In this document: one piece after another, positions 9,261 to 19,100 of the stretch | How positions within the stretch are numbered: the stretch's first letter is position 1 | How the letters are laid out: the number at the start of each line of letters is the position of its first letter | NCBI GenBank assembly: GCA_964580675.1 | Contig: CAZOLI010000012.1 | Span: 24,734 to 88,733, forward strand | Direction: 5' to 3' | From: CAZOLI01 sp964580675 | Lineage (GTDB): Bacteria > Planctomycetota > MHYJ01 > CAYXQY01 | Length of the DNA: 64,000 nt | The notes under the pieces: model-generated | Databases searched by the model: none | What the model was told of the DNA's origin: nothing | What the model saw: the letters and a program-made list of their open reading frames with translations, nothing else | Translations under genes and position numbers: made by a program

Positions 9261-10898
9261 CTACTCAAAGAACGAGGGCCAGATCCGGCGGAGGGATAGA
9301 AGGAGTTCCCGGGTTCGAAGAAGAATCTCCGGATCCTCACTTTTTCGGAGGTCGGTGAGTACCGGAAGCGCCAGAATACCGGCATTTTGCAATTGCCTGG
9401 TTGCTGCCTGTCGCTTTTCGAACGAGGAACTCCCGAGTTGCCTGCCCCACTTCTCGAGATATTTCTGGAGTCCGGAATGGTCGTGGAGCGATCTGATGAT
9501 GGAAATGGTATACTCCGGGTAGTACATGGCACCTCGATCAACCACGTGGCTCCAGGTAGCCAGTGCGTCCTGGGCGTTATCTTTGTCTGCCTTCCGGATC
9601 ATCCGGATCATCGTCCGACAGATCGCGACGAGGGGATGTTGTTCGTTCTTCCACCCGCTTACAATTTCCGCCGCTCGATCCGGTTGATCCGACTGAAGTG
9701 CCTTCCGAAGGTCCAACAAATCCTTCCGCATCTGATCCGTGGGTTCGGGAACATTTATCCCCCCGGTTCGCCCGGTGTTTTGACCGAACACCGGCCAGCC
9801 GCTTTCGTCGTCAGAAAATTTCGTTTTTACTGCACGCAAACCATGTCCCCGGATGCCGATCAGAACCCGATCGCCGGCCACCACGGGGGACGAGAAAAAC
9901 ACCCTGCCTCCCACCATCAGCTTCCAGACCTGGTTGCCTGTTTTGGCGTTGAGGGCATAAAGGTGGCGATCGTGACTGCCAAAATAAACACGATCGTCCA
10001 CCACGGCCGGAGAAGACCAGACGTCGTTTTCGGCCCGGAACGTCCAGAGACGCTCCCCCGATTTTGTGTCAAGGGCGACAAACAAACCTTCAAACGTTCC
10101 GACAAACAGACATCCGCCCGCAACCGCCGGTGATGCGTCAATCTCGTGTCCGGTGTCATGTGACCAGATCTTTTCTCCGGTTTTCGCCGATACCGCGTAC
10201 ATCGAACCATCGTCACTTCCCACGAACACCCGGTTGCCGGCGACCGCGGGAGACGAATCGATCTCGTCCCCCGTTTCGAAGGACCACACCCTGGTGCCAT
10301 CCGATTTTTTCAGCGCATACAGGGAGTGATCCTCACTTCCAATAAACACGCGATTCTCCGAAATTGCCGGGGACGAAGAAATGGATCCCTCCGTTTTAAA
10401 GGTCCATTTTTCTTTGCCCGAAGAGGCGTTCAGAGCATACACCTTCCCGTCCCGCCCGCCGACAAAAACGGTGTCTCCGAAAACAGCGGGAGAGGAATAA
10501 ATCTTGCTCCCGGTATCCATCGTCCAGATGCGCTTACCGCTGTCGGCATTCACGGCGTAGAGGTGGCCGGCGTCTCCCCCCACAAACAACCGTCCATTCG
10601 CCACCACGGGCGACGAAAAGGTGACACGGCCATCAAGCGACGTGGTCCAGATGTTCTCTCCGGTCTTCGCCCTGATGGCGTGAAGCTCCCGACCCTGGCC
10701 CGCGGCGTAAACCCGGTTCTTATGTATCGCGGGGGACGACGAAACGTCGCTGATATCGCTGTACGACCAGAGTGTGGTTCCCGGCGGGGTCTGAGCTTCC
10801 TGCCGGGCCGTGTCCTGTCCCGAAAGCGTCACCCCGGCACCGAAGAAAATGACCAGTACAAACCGGATGAAGTCCCGGAACGAGTATTCGCTGCACAT
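9261..10898 (-). CDS. Secreted PQQ-like beta-propeller protein with a C-terminal HEAT-like helical tail
   Basis: A signal peptide (hydrophobic run ending near 'LSGQ') is followed by about eight blades of the pattern 'vwSSPAvvddrVyfGShDrhLYALnaktG', the BamB/quinoprotein-like repeat. After about residue 385 the sequence turns helical, ending in 'FEKRQAATRQLQNAGIL' and 'DPEILLRTRELL'. That is the HEAT-like element often fused to such proteins in planctomycetes. BamB-type propellers act as scaffolds in the periplasm or at the outer membrane; enzymatic PQQ residues are not evident. The start at 10898 has a plausible ribosome site (AAGGTG) about ten bases upstream; a GTG at 10907 is the alternative. 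It lies between cobU and cbiB without obvious functional link. Confidence 0.87.
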   Translation of the reverse strand: MCSEYSFRDFIRFVLVIFFGAGVTLSGQDTARQEAQTPPGTTLWSYSDISDVSSSPAIHKNRVYAAGQGRELHAIRAKTGENIWTTSLDGRVTFSSPVVANGRLFVGGDAGHLYAVNADSGKRIWTMDTGSKIYSSPAVFGDTVFVGGRDGKVYALNASSGKEKWTFKTEGSISSSPAISENRVFIGSEDHSLYALKKSDGTRVWSFETGDEIDSSPAVAGNRVFVGSDDGSMYAVSAKTGEKIWSHDTGHEIDASPAVAGGCLFVGTFEGLFVALDTKSGERLWTFRAENDVWSSPAVVDDRVYFGSHDRHLYALNAKTGNQVWKLMVGGRVFFSSPVVAGDRVLIGIRGHGLRAVKTKFSDDESGWPVFGQNTGRTGGINVPEPTDQMRKDLLDLRKALQSDQPDRAAEIVSGWKNEQHPLVAICRTMIRMIRKADKDNAQDALATWSHVVDRGAMYYPEYTISIIRSLHDHSGLQKYLEKWGRQLGSSSFEKRQAATRQLQNAGILALPVLTDLRKSEDPEILLRTRELLLSLRRIWPSFFE

Positions 10899-11087
10899 CA
10901 CAATCACACCTTACTGAAACACGAACGGATCCGTCCCCCAAGAACTCGATAATTCGACTACGTACGGTGATACCGTCCCGACGGCCATCGGGAGATGAGG
11001 AGTATTGTAACGGTTCCGTGCGTGAAATGATAATTTTCCGTCCCCGGACGTTCGAACGGGACAACACCGATCAGGATGTTCGATCCG

Positions 11088-11621
11088 TCATGAATTCCCG
11101 GCATTCGAGGAAAGCGGGACCGCCGTACCGGCCACCATCAACAGTGCCCGATCCGCCCGGGAGACGAGTTCCTGATTAACCCGGCCGATCAGGTCCCGGT
11201 ACCTGCGTGTGGCCGGATCCTCCGGCACGATGCCCATGCCCACTTCCCCGGTAACAATGACCAGATCCAACGGCGGCTGGTCCAGCATCTCGAGAAAGAC
11301 ATCAATTTCCGGAAACCACTCCCGGGGTTCGGGGGCATGATGCTGGAGGTTTCCCAGCCAGACGGGCACACAGTCGATGACCACCACCTCCACATCCTCG
11401 GCCAGTTCCACGACGCCTTCGTGTGGGGCCACCGACTTCTCCACAACGTCAAAGTCCGCCGGTCTCTCGGATCGGTGCCGTGCAATCCGCTCCGCCATTT
11501 CGTCGTCGACCGGTTCGGCGGTGGCAACAAATCCCCGTCGGGAAGCATCCGACGTCTCCGAAATCGCCCGGCGGCTCTTCCCGCTACGGGCACCTCCGGT
11601 GATAACGGTTACGCGAGACAT
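11088..11621 (-). CDS. cobU: Adenosylcobinamide kinase / adenosylcobinamide-phosphate guanylyltransferase
   Basis: A 177-residue protein with P-loop 'GGARSGKS' (residues 9-16), the 'ERIARHRSERPADFDVVE' segment that carries the guanylylated His, and 'VVIDCVPVWLGNL' at the Walker B position. CobU phosphorylates adenosylcobinamide and then transfers GMP to it, making adenosylcobinamide-GDP for nucleotide-loop assembly. Length is normal. It begins nine bases after the phoH-like gene ends, on the same strand. Together with cbiB it supports a corrinoid salvage or assembly route; cobS, cobT and cobC homologues are not in the window. Confidence 0.93.
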   Translation of the reverse strand: MSRVTVITGGARSGKSRRAISETSDASRRGFVATAEPVDDEMAERIARHRSERPADFDVVEKSVAPHEGVVELAEDVEVVVIDCVPVWLGNLQHHAPEPREWFPEIDVFLEMLDQPPLDLVIVTGEVGMGIVPEDPATRRYRDLIGRVNQELVSRADRALLMVAGTAVPLSSNAGNS

Positions 11622-11630
11622 AAAGACGAA

Positions 11631-12965
11631 TTACAGAACGTCGCTCGCCATTTCGGCAAGGTCGGATCGCTCGCTCTGATGCAGGTTGACGTGCGCGCAG
11701 AGTTTTCGTTCCTGCATCCGGTCGATGAGGTAACTAAGCCCGTTGGAGCGGTCGTCGAGGTACGGATGATCAATCTGCTGAATGTCGCCCGTAAACACAA
11801 CCTTCGTCCCCTCCCCCGCACGGGTAATAATGGTTTTGATTTCATGAGGGGTCAGGTTCTGTGCCTCATCCACAATAAAGTATATTTTTACGAGGCTCCG
11901 CCCCCGGAGGTACGACAGCGGAGAGATTTTGAGTTTGTCCTTTTCCAGAAGTTGATCCACCTTTTTGGCCTTCCCGCTGTCCGTCCCGAACTGATCCTTA
12001 ATCACGGCCAGATTATCGTAAAGCGGTTGCATGTACGGATCAATTTTTTCCTCGACGTCCCCGGGCAGATAACCAATATCCCGGTTGCTCAGCGGCACAA
12101 TGGGTCGGGCCAGGTAAATCTGCCGGTACGACCGGCGTGCCTCCAGGGAAGCGGCCAGCGCCAGAAGGGTTTTTCCCGTCCCGGCTTTTCCGGAGAGGGT
12201 AACGAGGGGCATCTTCGGGTTTAACAGGGCATTCAGAGCAAACGCCTGCTCGGCGTTCCGGGGTGAAATGCCGTACGCCTTCTGCTTCTCCACGCGGCGA
12301 ATCGTTCCGCGATACGGATCGTGAAAACCGAGGGCGGAGTGATTTCCGTTCCGAAGAATGAGATATTCATTCGGGTATGGGTCCTCCTCGAAGGACAGAT
12401 CCGACACCGGCACTTCGTACGGCTCCTCGTACATCCGGTCGATGAGGGACCGCCGGACGTTCTCCTCACGACGCAATCCCGTGTACAGCGATCCCGGATC
12501 CATGACCTGATCCGATCGATAATCCTGGGCCGGAAGACCGAGCGACTTGGCCTTCATCCGAAGATTCACGTCTTTGGTCACGAGTATCGTCTGCCGCTCG
12601 GGATGTTTTTTCATCAACCGGTACGCGGCGTTGATAATGTGAAAATCTTCTTTGTCGGGGGTATGAAACGTACGTCGGATGTCCTCGTGCAGTTCATCCT
12701 CCAGGATGACGCTGATTTTCCCGCGATCGGGACTGATCCGTACACCGCCGTTTAGAAGTTCGTCGCCGCTGAGATCATCAAGGTTCCGGACGAATTCACG
12801 GGCATGAAAATTAAGCGTCTGATTCCCGGTTTTAAAGGCATCCAGTTCCTCCAGGACGGTGATCGGTATGACCACGTCATGCTCCTGGAACTGGTAAATA
12901 CATTCACTATCGTGCAGGATGACATTTGTGTCGAGTATGAACGTTTTTTTGTCTTCCTCGGTCAT
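11631..12965 (-). CDS. PIN-domain plus PhoH-like ATPase (YlaK/PhoH2 family)
   Basis: An N-terminal PIN nuclease domain begins with 'FILDTNVILHD' and 'PITVLEELDAFK' and includes 'ILVTKDVNLRMKA', giving the conserved acidic residues of a PIN ribonuclease. The second half is a PhoH ATPase with Walker A 'GKAGTGKT' and Walker B 'YFIVDEAQN', plus 'VVFTGDIQQID'. PhoH2 proteins are linked to RNA unwinding and cleavage. In other bacteria this PIN-PhoH fusion is a common stand-alone gene of about 440-460 residues. The open frame extends to 13007, but I chose the ATG at 12965, just before the PIN domain. It lies back to back with the lipase-maturation-factor gene. Confidence 0.9.
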   Translation of the reverse strand: MTEEDKKTFILDTNVILHDSECIYQFQEHDVVIPITVLEELDAFKTGNQTLNFHAREFVRNLDDLSGDELLNGGVRISPDRGKISVILEDELHEDIRRTFHTPDKEDFHIINAAYRLMKKHPERQTILVTKDVNLRMKAKSLGLPAQDYRSDQVMDPGSLYTGLRREENVRRSLIDRMYEEPYEVPVSDLSFEEDPYPNEYLILRNGNHSALGFHDPYRGTIRRVEKQKAYGISPRNAEQAFALNALLNPKMPLVTLSGKAGTGKTLLALAASLEARRSYRQIYLARPIVPLSNRDIGYLPGDVEEKIDPYMQPLYDNLAVIKDQFGTDSGKAKKVDQLLEKDKLKISPLSYLRGRSLVKIYFIVDEAQNLTPHEIKTIITRAGEGTKVVFTGDIQQIDHPYLDDRSNGLSYLIDRMQERKLCAHVNLHQSERSDLAEMASDVL

Positions 12966-13160
12966 GTCGGCGAAGGAACCTAAGCCCCCCGGGGAAACCG
13001 GTCTCAACTGATGCTATTGAAGTCAGCATTCAGTTCATTTATCGGAAAAACCAGCATAAAAGTCAAAGGATTTTTCTCCGGCAACGTTCACAATAAAATA
13101 AAGGGGAACCGTACCACCAGCACACGCTTGCCGTTATCCCCGTTAACCCCGGAACTGTTC

Positions 13161-14879
13161 ATGGCACCGGAACAACCCCAGAACGACGAGGAGGAACCGG
13201 ACGGATCATCAACCCCATCGTCCGGCACCGGAAAAACCGGGAACGCCGGTGAAACGGAGGAAAGCGACGAACCTCCCCGTCCCCTGAAACGCCTGGAAGA
13301 ACAACCGGATTCTCCCTGGGATCGGTTCTGGTCCTTCTGGACGGACTGTCAGCACGGATCACATTACTGGCTGGTTCGCTTCCTGTTTCTCCGTCTTCTC
13401 GGGTTCGTGTACTTCTTTGCCTTCCTGTCGCTGGCTCTGCAGGTGCTCCCCCTTATCGGCTCGGACGGATTGCTCCCGGCAGGGAATTACCTTGAACAGG
13501 CCACGGCTCATTACGGCGGATCGTTTTCGGGATTTCTCAACCTGCCGTCCGTCTTCTGGTTCCACCTCTCGGACACCGCTCTGCTCGTGGGGGCATGGAT
13601 CGGGGTCGGGCTTTCCCTGATCGTGCTCTGCGGCTTCGCGAACGTGCCCATTTTGCTCGCGCTATGGATCCTGTACACCTCCTTCTACAACATCGGACAG
13701 ATCTGGTATGGATACGGATGGGAAATCATGCTTCTGGAGGCCGGTTTTCTCTCCCTGTTCATGGTGCCGGTGGTCAACCTCAAACCGTTTCCACGGTTGC
13801 CACCGCCCGTGCCGGTCATCTGGGGACTCCGGTGGATGACCATCCGGGTCTTCCTCGGAGCGGGCCTGATCAAACTACGGGGGGACGAATGCTGGTCCCT
13901 GGGCAAACTGAGCTGCATGAAATTCCATTTTGAAACCCAGCCCCTTCCAAATCCGGTAAGTCCGTACCTCCACCGCCTCCCGGATCCGTTACTCCGGTTC
14001 GGTGTGCTCTGGAATCACTTCACCGAAATCATTGTCCCGTTTTACGCGTTTTTCGGGAAGATCATGCGAAACCTCGGGGGGGTCCTGTTTGTCCTCTTCC
14101 AGGGAGCATTGATTGTGAGTGGGAACCTTTCCTTCCTGAACTGGCTGACCATCGCGATTTCGGTGTCGTTCTTCGACGACCGGTTCCTGAAGTACATCCT
14201 GCCCAACGCGCTTGTGGAGGCGGCCGAAGATGCCTCGGACCGGGCCGATTCGGTATCAACGGGCCGGAAAGTAGTACTGCTTCTCGCAACTCTTCTGGTG
14301 TGTGTGTTCAGCGTTCCCGTCGTCGTGAACATGGCCTCTCCCGAACAGGAGATGAACATGTCCGTCACCTCCCTGAACCTCGTCAATTCTTACGGCGCGT
14401 TCGGGTCCGTAACGGAGAAACGGTACGAACTGGTTGTGCAGGGAACACGGGACCGGAACATCGACGCCGACACCGAGTGGAAAACGTACGATTTTCCGGC
14501 GAAGCCCGATGACCCGTCGGAACCGCTTTCCGTCGTGGCCCCGTATCAACCACGACTCGCCTGGCAGTTGTGGTTCGCGGCCATGTCCACGCCACGACGG
14601 GAACCCTGGGTTCACCACCTCGTCTGGAAACTCCTGAACAATGATCCCTCCGCAACGAAACTACTGGAACACAATCCGTTTCCCGAGAAACCACCCGAAC
14701 AGATTCGCGTTCGCCGCTATATATATCGCTTTGCACCACCGAACGCGGACCGGACCTGGGAACGGGAATTCCGCGATCGCTGGTTCGGCCCGATTTCACG
14801 GGACAACCCCTGGCTCCGGAACCGGGTTCGTGAGCGCTGGAATGAAAACCTGCCGAAAAAACCCGAAAACGATTCCTGA
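13161..14879 (+). CDS. Lipase maturation factor (LMF) family membrane protein
   Basis: After an acidic, low-complexity N-terminus (about 50 residues) come eight or so membrane segments with conserved LMF sequence such as 'YNIGQIWYGYGWEIMLLEAG', 'MTIRVFLGAGLIKLRGD' and 'SCMKFHFETQPLPNP'. The C-terminal soluble part has 'PYQPRLAWQLWFAAM', also typical. In animals LMF1 helps fold dimeric lipases in the ER. Bacterial homologues are common but have no proven function, and may act in folding or export of envelope proteins. The start at 13161 is the first ATG that avoids the low-complexity region next to phoH; an ATG-less extension to 13011 exists. No lipase gene is adjacent. Confidence 0.88.
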   Translation: MAPEQPQNDEEEPDGSSTPSSGTGKTGNAGETEESDEPPRPLKRLEEQPDSPWDRFWSFWTDCQHGSHYWLVRFLFLRLLGFVYFFAFLSLALQVLPLIGSDGLLPAGNYLEQATAHYGGSFSGFLNLPSVFWFHLSDTALLVGAWIGVGLSLIVLCGFANVPILLALWILYTSFYNIGQIWYGYGWEIMLLEAGFLSLFMVPVVNLKPFPRLPPPVPVIWGLRWMTIRVFLGAGLIKLRGDECWSLGKLSCMKFHFETQPLPNPVSPYLHRLPDPLLRFGVLWNHFTEIIVPFYAFFGKIMRNLGGVLFVLFQGALIVSGNLSFLNWLTIAISVSFFDDRFLKYILPNALVEAAEDASDRADSVSTGRKVVLLLATLLVCVFSVPVVVNMASPEQEMNMSVTSLNLVNSYGAFGSVTEKRYELVVQGTRDRNIDADTEWKTYDFPAKPDDPSEPLSVVAPYQPRLAWQLWFAAMSTPRREPWVHHLVWKLLNNDPSATKLLEHNPFPEKPPEQIRVRRYIYRFAPPNADRTWEREFRDRWFGPISRDNPWLRNRVRERWNENLPKKPENDS

Positions 14880-15006
14880 GCTTCTGGCCTTTGTTTCGAT
14901 CTTAGATAGACGGATCCTGTAGGTTTGGGGATCCTCCCTGCAATGTTCATGCAGAGGCCTCGAATCCGATCCCCCTTTAACATCAAACACCGGCGGGACA
15001 ACGCTG

Positions 15007-18000
15007 CTATTTCAACCATTCCAGAACGTCGCCCTCCTTGATCAAGTTCTGATAGAAAAAGGAGACGGCAATGAGAATCAGGCCAACCACCAGAAACGAC
15101 AGAACCCGCCAGATCATTTCGACCTGCAGGTCCACAAAAAACACCTTCAGCACAGTTATTGAAATAATGCCGAGACCGAAGACCCGAATTGGAGTATGTT
15201 CCCCGTAGAAACCCCAGAGAAAATATCCAATGCCACTGACGCCCGCGTACGCGGAAAGAACAAACATGAACATGTTCCGGTCCGACATAATATCGCTTCC
15301 GGTCCACCCAAATACGGAGCAGATTTTGACCACGCCGATATACAGCAACAACACCGCCGCTGTCATGCGAAGTGCCTGTGGCACAGAGACCGAATCTTCG
15401 GGGAAGAAATCTCGAAGTTTTTCGGACGGAAAATACTGATGAACAACCGCCATGGCAATCAGGAAAAATGGGGACACGTAACGAAGGAGGAACGGGAAGG
15501 CGGATTGGTCCATAACCACGTCCGCGTGATACGTGTATACGTCGTAAAACGCATGCCCCGACATATACGCAGCGGCGAGAAGGCTGCCCAGCTCAATCCA
15601 CTTCCACCGGTTCCGGCGGGCGAGAGCGTAAAACACGGAAGCAAATGACGCGACCAGAATGGTCTGGTACTGGTGACTCACCGCGAGAAGAATCGCATGA
15701 AAGGTCAGAACAAAACCATTGAGCAGAAACATCTTCATCTGTGTTCGATCCTCGTACATGCCCTGCGACAGCATACAGCTCAAACTGAACAGAACAGGGG
15801 CCAGAACGGCCGGAACCATCCAGTCCGACACGCCGGTCATCCCCACGGCATTGGCCAGGGACGCCATGTAAAACAGAACCAGGTTGCTCTGCACGGTTAT
15901 AACGCCCGTACGGCCAATACGAACCCCACCATAGACCCGGTACAGGGCATACACCGAGGTAATTCCCACAGTCGAGATGGTCAAAAACAGTTCGTGGAAC
16001 ACGTGGAGTCCCACCGGAATGCCTCCGGCGTAGAACATGCCGTAAATAATGTAGGTGACAGCGACGGATAATAGAGGAAAGCCCGAACGAACCACGTCAA
16101 GCCACCCGTTCGTCCCGGAGGATTCCTCTCGCTGCCCGAACCCGCCGGTCATCCAGTCCAGGAGAACCGGGAAAAGACCCGTGTAGAGAATGAGGAGCAG
16201 AAAAAGAAGCCATGCCCGAACCACCCGGTCGGTCATATCAAGCGAAAACAGCTGGAAGACCCCGAAGCCTGCGGCCGCCATCCCCGGAAACAGGTAGAGG
16301 AAATAAAATCGAACCCGGCGCCGGAACAGAAGATAAGCGGAGGCAACGGCCATCAGGAAATATCCATAGCCGAAGGAAACAAACGGCCGGATCACCGTAT
16401 CGAATTGCCGCACAAAATTCTGTTCCAGTAGAAAAAAGCCGATGATCGAAACGAGGAGGTGGACACTACCTGTTCGGTCCAGTGGTTTGCTGCCGGCAAA
16501 TGCCGGAAGGGTGGGAACCAGAAAATAGAGGGCAAAAAACCCCGCAATTACAATTTGGCCGGTGACGAAGGAAATTGGAATCGGCTCGTGAAACAGAATC
16601 ATCTTCAGGGCAAACACCGCGGTGGTCACGTTGACAACGTGATGAGCTCGATCTCCTCTGTAATCGGTGAGCACATGGTGAGCGGCGAGAACCACCAGAA
16701 GAAGCGGGAGGACAACCACCGGTGCCCCCTGGAGTACCGTTCCGTAAAACACAACGGCAGTCACCAAGGAAAGGAGGGACAGCGCAGAGAGTCCCATTCG
16801 GAACAGTCGGTCACCGGCGAACAGGCCGAAGTGGTACTCCACCAGAAGAGCGAGCCCTGTCAAACCCATGAACCAGGGATAAACCCACTGCAGTACCTCC
16901 GGAAAATGGTGGGACCAACCGGAAAAAGAAAATGTTCCCGCGGCCAGAAACAGCACAATTTCCAGGAGGAAACGATACGGTTGCCGGAGGGACGAACCCG
17001 AACGAAAGACGGGGACGGCGGAGTAAAGGTGTCCGGGAGCAAACACCAGAGTCGCCATGCCGACAACAATCAGCGGGGAATGGTCGGGGGCCACATGCCA
17101 GGTCCAGCGCAGGAGGAGCACAAACCCGATCGCGAGAAACCCCCAGTGTTGTCCGGAGGAAACAATCGATCGGTTTGAACGATCTCGAACAAACAGATAA
17201 TACAGATGAAGTGACACAAGACCGAGGAGTAATGCCGAATCCAGCAGAAACTGGTCCCGGGCCAACTGCAACAACCCCCCGGCAAATAGCAGATAAAACG
17301 ACAGGGCATAAAACGCCCGGTGCCAGTTCCGGCGATCCTCAGATCTCAGGAACCCCGTAACCACAAAAAGCAGCACACCTTCGGCAAACAAAAACCCTCC
17401 CGCCTTCAAATGAGAACGCACCGCTGGATCCACCGAAAACATCGAATAGAACCCGAGTGCGGTGAGCACGTGAATTGCAAAAAAATGAATCTCCTCAATA
17501 CGTTCCTCCCGATCCGTCCAGCGAAGTTTGATGAAAATGGACGCGAAAATAAGAAGATGGAACAAACAGAGAAACACCGCGCCGGTCGAGTTCAGGTCCG
17601 GGGAATAATGCTTCAGAAGCCATCCGACAAAAAGCACACCGGTTCCGATCATGGCGGCGGTGTCGAGGTACCGCCAGTTCCGGTGAACGGAAAGAAACAA
17701 AAACCCGGCAAGAAGCAGAGTGACGTAACTAAAAAGGGCACTGGTTCGGGCCTCGCCCGTCGAGACGAGAAGAGGGGTCAGGAAACCACCAATCAATGAC
17801 AGGTGTGCAATCAACCGGCTATTATGACGGAGACTGATCCAGACCCCACCCACCGTCGTACCGATCATACAGAGCCCGGCCCCTTCCTGTGGAAGAAATT
17901 CATAGAATTGAAACGCGGCGTAAAACGAAAAATACAGAATACCGAGCCCGAGGCCGAACATGCCACGGGAGAAATACCTCAGGTCTTTTTTCACGAGCCA

Positions 18001-18759
18001 CTCCCCGAGTGCGATGATGCTCAGACCGGCCGCAACCCCCAGAATCACCCGAAGTTCCTCCGAAATCAGTTCGCGATCCGTAATCAACTTGATCCCGAAA
18101 CCTACGGCAAAAAATATCGCAATGACACCAATGACCAGGAATCCCCGCCCGGCCAGAAACTGTTCCATCCGCTGAAAAAAACCGGACCCGCTTCCTTCGG
18201 ATTGCTGGTCTCCGACCGTGCCGGAGCGATCCTTGCCCCGCTCCTTACGACGGTGTCCCCCGGAAACCCCTTTTTGTTTCGAGGTCCCCTTCGATCTATT
18301 TTTTCCAGAAGACTTCCCACGGACAACTTCGGCCTCCGGAATCTCTTCCTCCTTCTCCTGCTCCGGTACCTCCTGGGGCTCCGGATCCTTTTTCCGTCCG
18401 CGAGACGGTCCCGTGGTCGGCCCCCGATCCTGAAGCGACTCCCCGGCCGGAGGATCGTCCGATGACCCGGACGGTTCCTGCTTCGGTCGTGGGTCCGCGT
18501 CCTCCTGCTCCGCCGGTGATGCCGAGGCCGTCTGATCGTCGGTTTCGGAGGAGGAGGAAGTGGGTTCCTCCAGGGTCCGCTGTGTTGGCGTATCCGTTTC
18601 CCTCTGCTCTCCGGTGGACATCTCCTCCAGTGTTTGTTTCAGTTCCTCAATCCGGCTGGCATTTTCGTAGACGCTTTTTCGGAGTTTTTTCAGTTTGCGT
18701 TTGAGCTGACGAATTTGAGGCGTTCCTTCCTGCCCATCGCTTCTTTTTTCGTTATTCAT
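15007..18759 (-). CDS. Giant DUF2339-family polytopic membrane protein
   Basis: About 1250 residues. The N-terminus has a coiled coil (Leu/Lys/Glu-rich, residues about 10-50) and then a long acidic, Pro/Ser-rich linker with a basic stretch to about residue 200. The rest is roughly 25-30 hydrophobic segments, starting with 'FLVIGVIAIFFAVGFGIKL' and 'LGLGILYFSFYAAFQFY', the DUF2339 hallmark. Function is unknown; the family occurs widely in Bacteroidetes, Proteobacteria and PVC bacteria, and a cell-surface or polysaccharide role has been guessed. Starts at 18795 (GTG) and 18759 (ATG) are both possible. It ends 127 bases from the convergent LMF gene. Confidence 0.87.
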   Translation of the reverse strand: MNNEKRSDGQEGTPQIRQLKRKLKKLRKSVYENASRIEELKQTLEEMSTGEQRETDTPTQRTLEEPTSSSSETDDQTASASPAEQEDADPRPKQEPSGSSDDPPAGESLQDRGPTTGPSRGRKKDPEPQEVPEQEKEEEIPEAEVVRGKSSGKNRSKGTSKQKGVSGGHRRKERGKDRSGTVGDQQSEGSGSGFFQRMEQFLAGRGFLVIGVIAIFFAVGFGIKLITDRELISEELRVILGVAAGLSIIALGEWLVKKDLRYFSRGMFGLGLGILYFSFYAAFQFYEFLPQEGAGLCMIGTTVGGVWISLRHNSRLIAHLSLIGGFLTPLLVSTGEARTSALFSYVTLLLAGFLFLSVHRNWRYLDTAAMIGTGVLFVGWLLKHYSPDLNSTGAVFLCLFHLLIFASIFIKLRWTDREERIEEIHFFAIHVLTALGFYSMFSVDPAVRSHLKAGGFLFAEGVLLFVVTGFLRSEDRRNWHRAFYALSFYLLFAGGLLQLARDQFLLDSALLLGLVSLHLYYLFVRDRSNRSIVSSGQHWGFLAIGFVLLLRWTWHVAPDHSPLIVVGMATLVFAPGHLYSAVPVFRSGSSLRQPYRFLLEIVLFLAAGTFSFSGWSHHFPEVLQWVYPWFMGLTGLALLVEYHFGLFAGDRLFRMGLSALSLLSLVTAVVFYGTVLQGAPVVVLPLLLVVLAAHHVLTDYRGDRAHHVVNVTTAVFALKMILFHEPIPISFVTGQIVIAGFFALYFLVPTLPAFAGSKPLDRTGSVHLLVSIIGFFLLEQNFVRQFDTVIRPFVSFGYGYFLMAVASAYLLFRRRVRFYFLYLFPGMAAAGFGVFQLFSLDMTDRVVRAWLLFLLLILYTGLFPVLLDWMTGGFGQREESSGTNGWLDVVRSGFPLLSVAVTYIIYGMFYAGGIPVGLHVFHELFLTISTVGITSVYALYRVYGGVRIGRTGVITVQSNLVLFYMASLANAVGMTGVSDWMVPAVLAPVLFSLSCMLSQGMYEDRTQMKMFLLNGFVLTFHAILLAVSHQYQTILVASFASVFYALARRNRWKWIELGSLLAAAYMSGHAFYDVYTYHADVVMDQSAFPFLLRYVSPFFLIAMAVVHQYFPSEKLRDFFPEDSVSVPQALRMTAAVLLLYIGVVKICSVFGWTGSDIMSDRNMFMFVLSAYAGVSGIGYFLWGFYGEHTPIRVFGLGIISITVLKVFFVDLQVEMIWRVLSFLVVGLILIAVSFFYQNLIKEGDVLEWLK

Positions 18760-18944
18760 GTGACTGGTTGACAATGAACGATCAGCAAAATTCACGGGGA
18801 CAATGATTCCTCATCCGACGCCATCACGTTTGGTCTTTTTCGTTCCGCCCTCCTACTCGTGGTCATCAGATCCACGAACAGATCGCGAGGACGTGACCAC
18901 GGATAGAAAATTGCAATTCCCATTCCACCTTTAAAATAGGCGGA

Positions 18945-18996
18945 ATTCGGGGTATTTTGACCCGAATACAAAACACCGAATAACATTTCATTCGGT
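18945..18996. promoter_or_regulatory. Two adjacent inverted repeats sharing the half-site ATTCGG
   Basis: In the 340-base divergent spacer between the DUF2339 and DUF2237 genes, ATTCGGG/CCCGAAT (18945-18951 and 18961-18967) and ACCGAAT/ATTCGGT (18975-18981 and 18990-18996) form two perfect seven-base inverted repeats with nine- and eight-base centres. The four half-sites share ATTCGG in alternating orientation. This is the arrangement expected of a dimeric regulator binding twice, or of two hairpins. No regulator is known for it. The rest of this spacer (18760-19100) shows no gene. Confidence 0.4.
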
Positions 18997-19100
18997 TAAT
19001 TGAACGTCACGGGAAACGGAAAAAGCCGTGGACAAACCGGATCCCCCGGCCCCCTCCATAGATTGAAACCCCCGAAGACGCCCCATAGAATAATGCCAAT

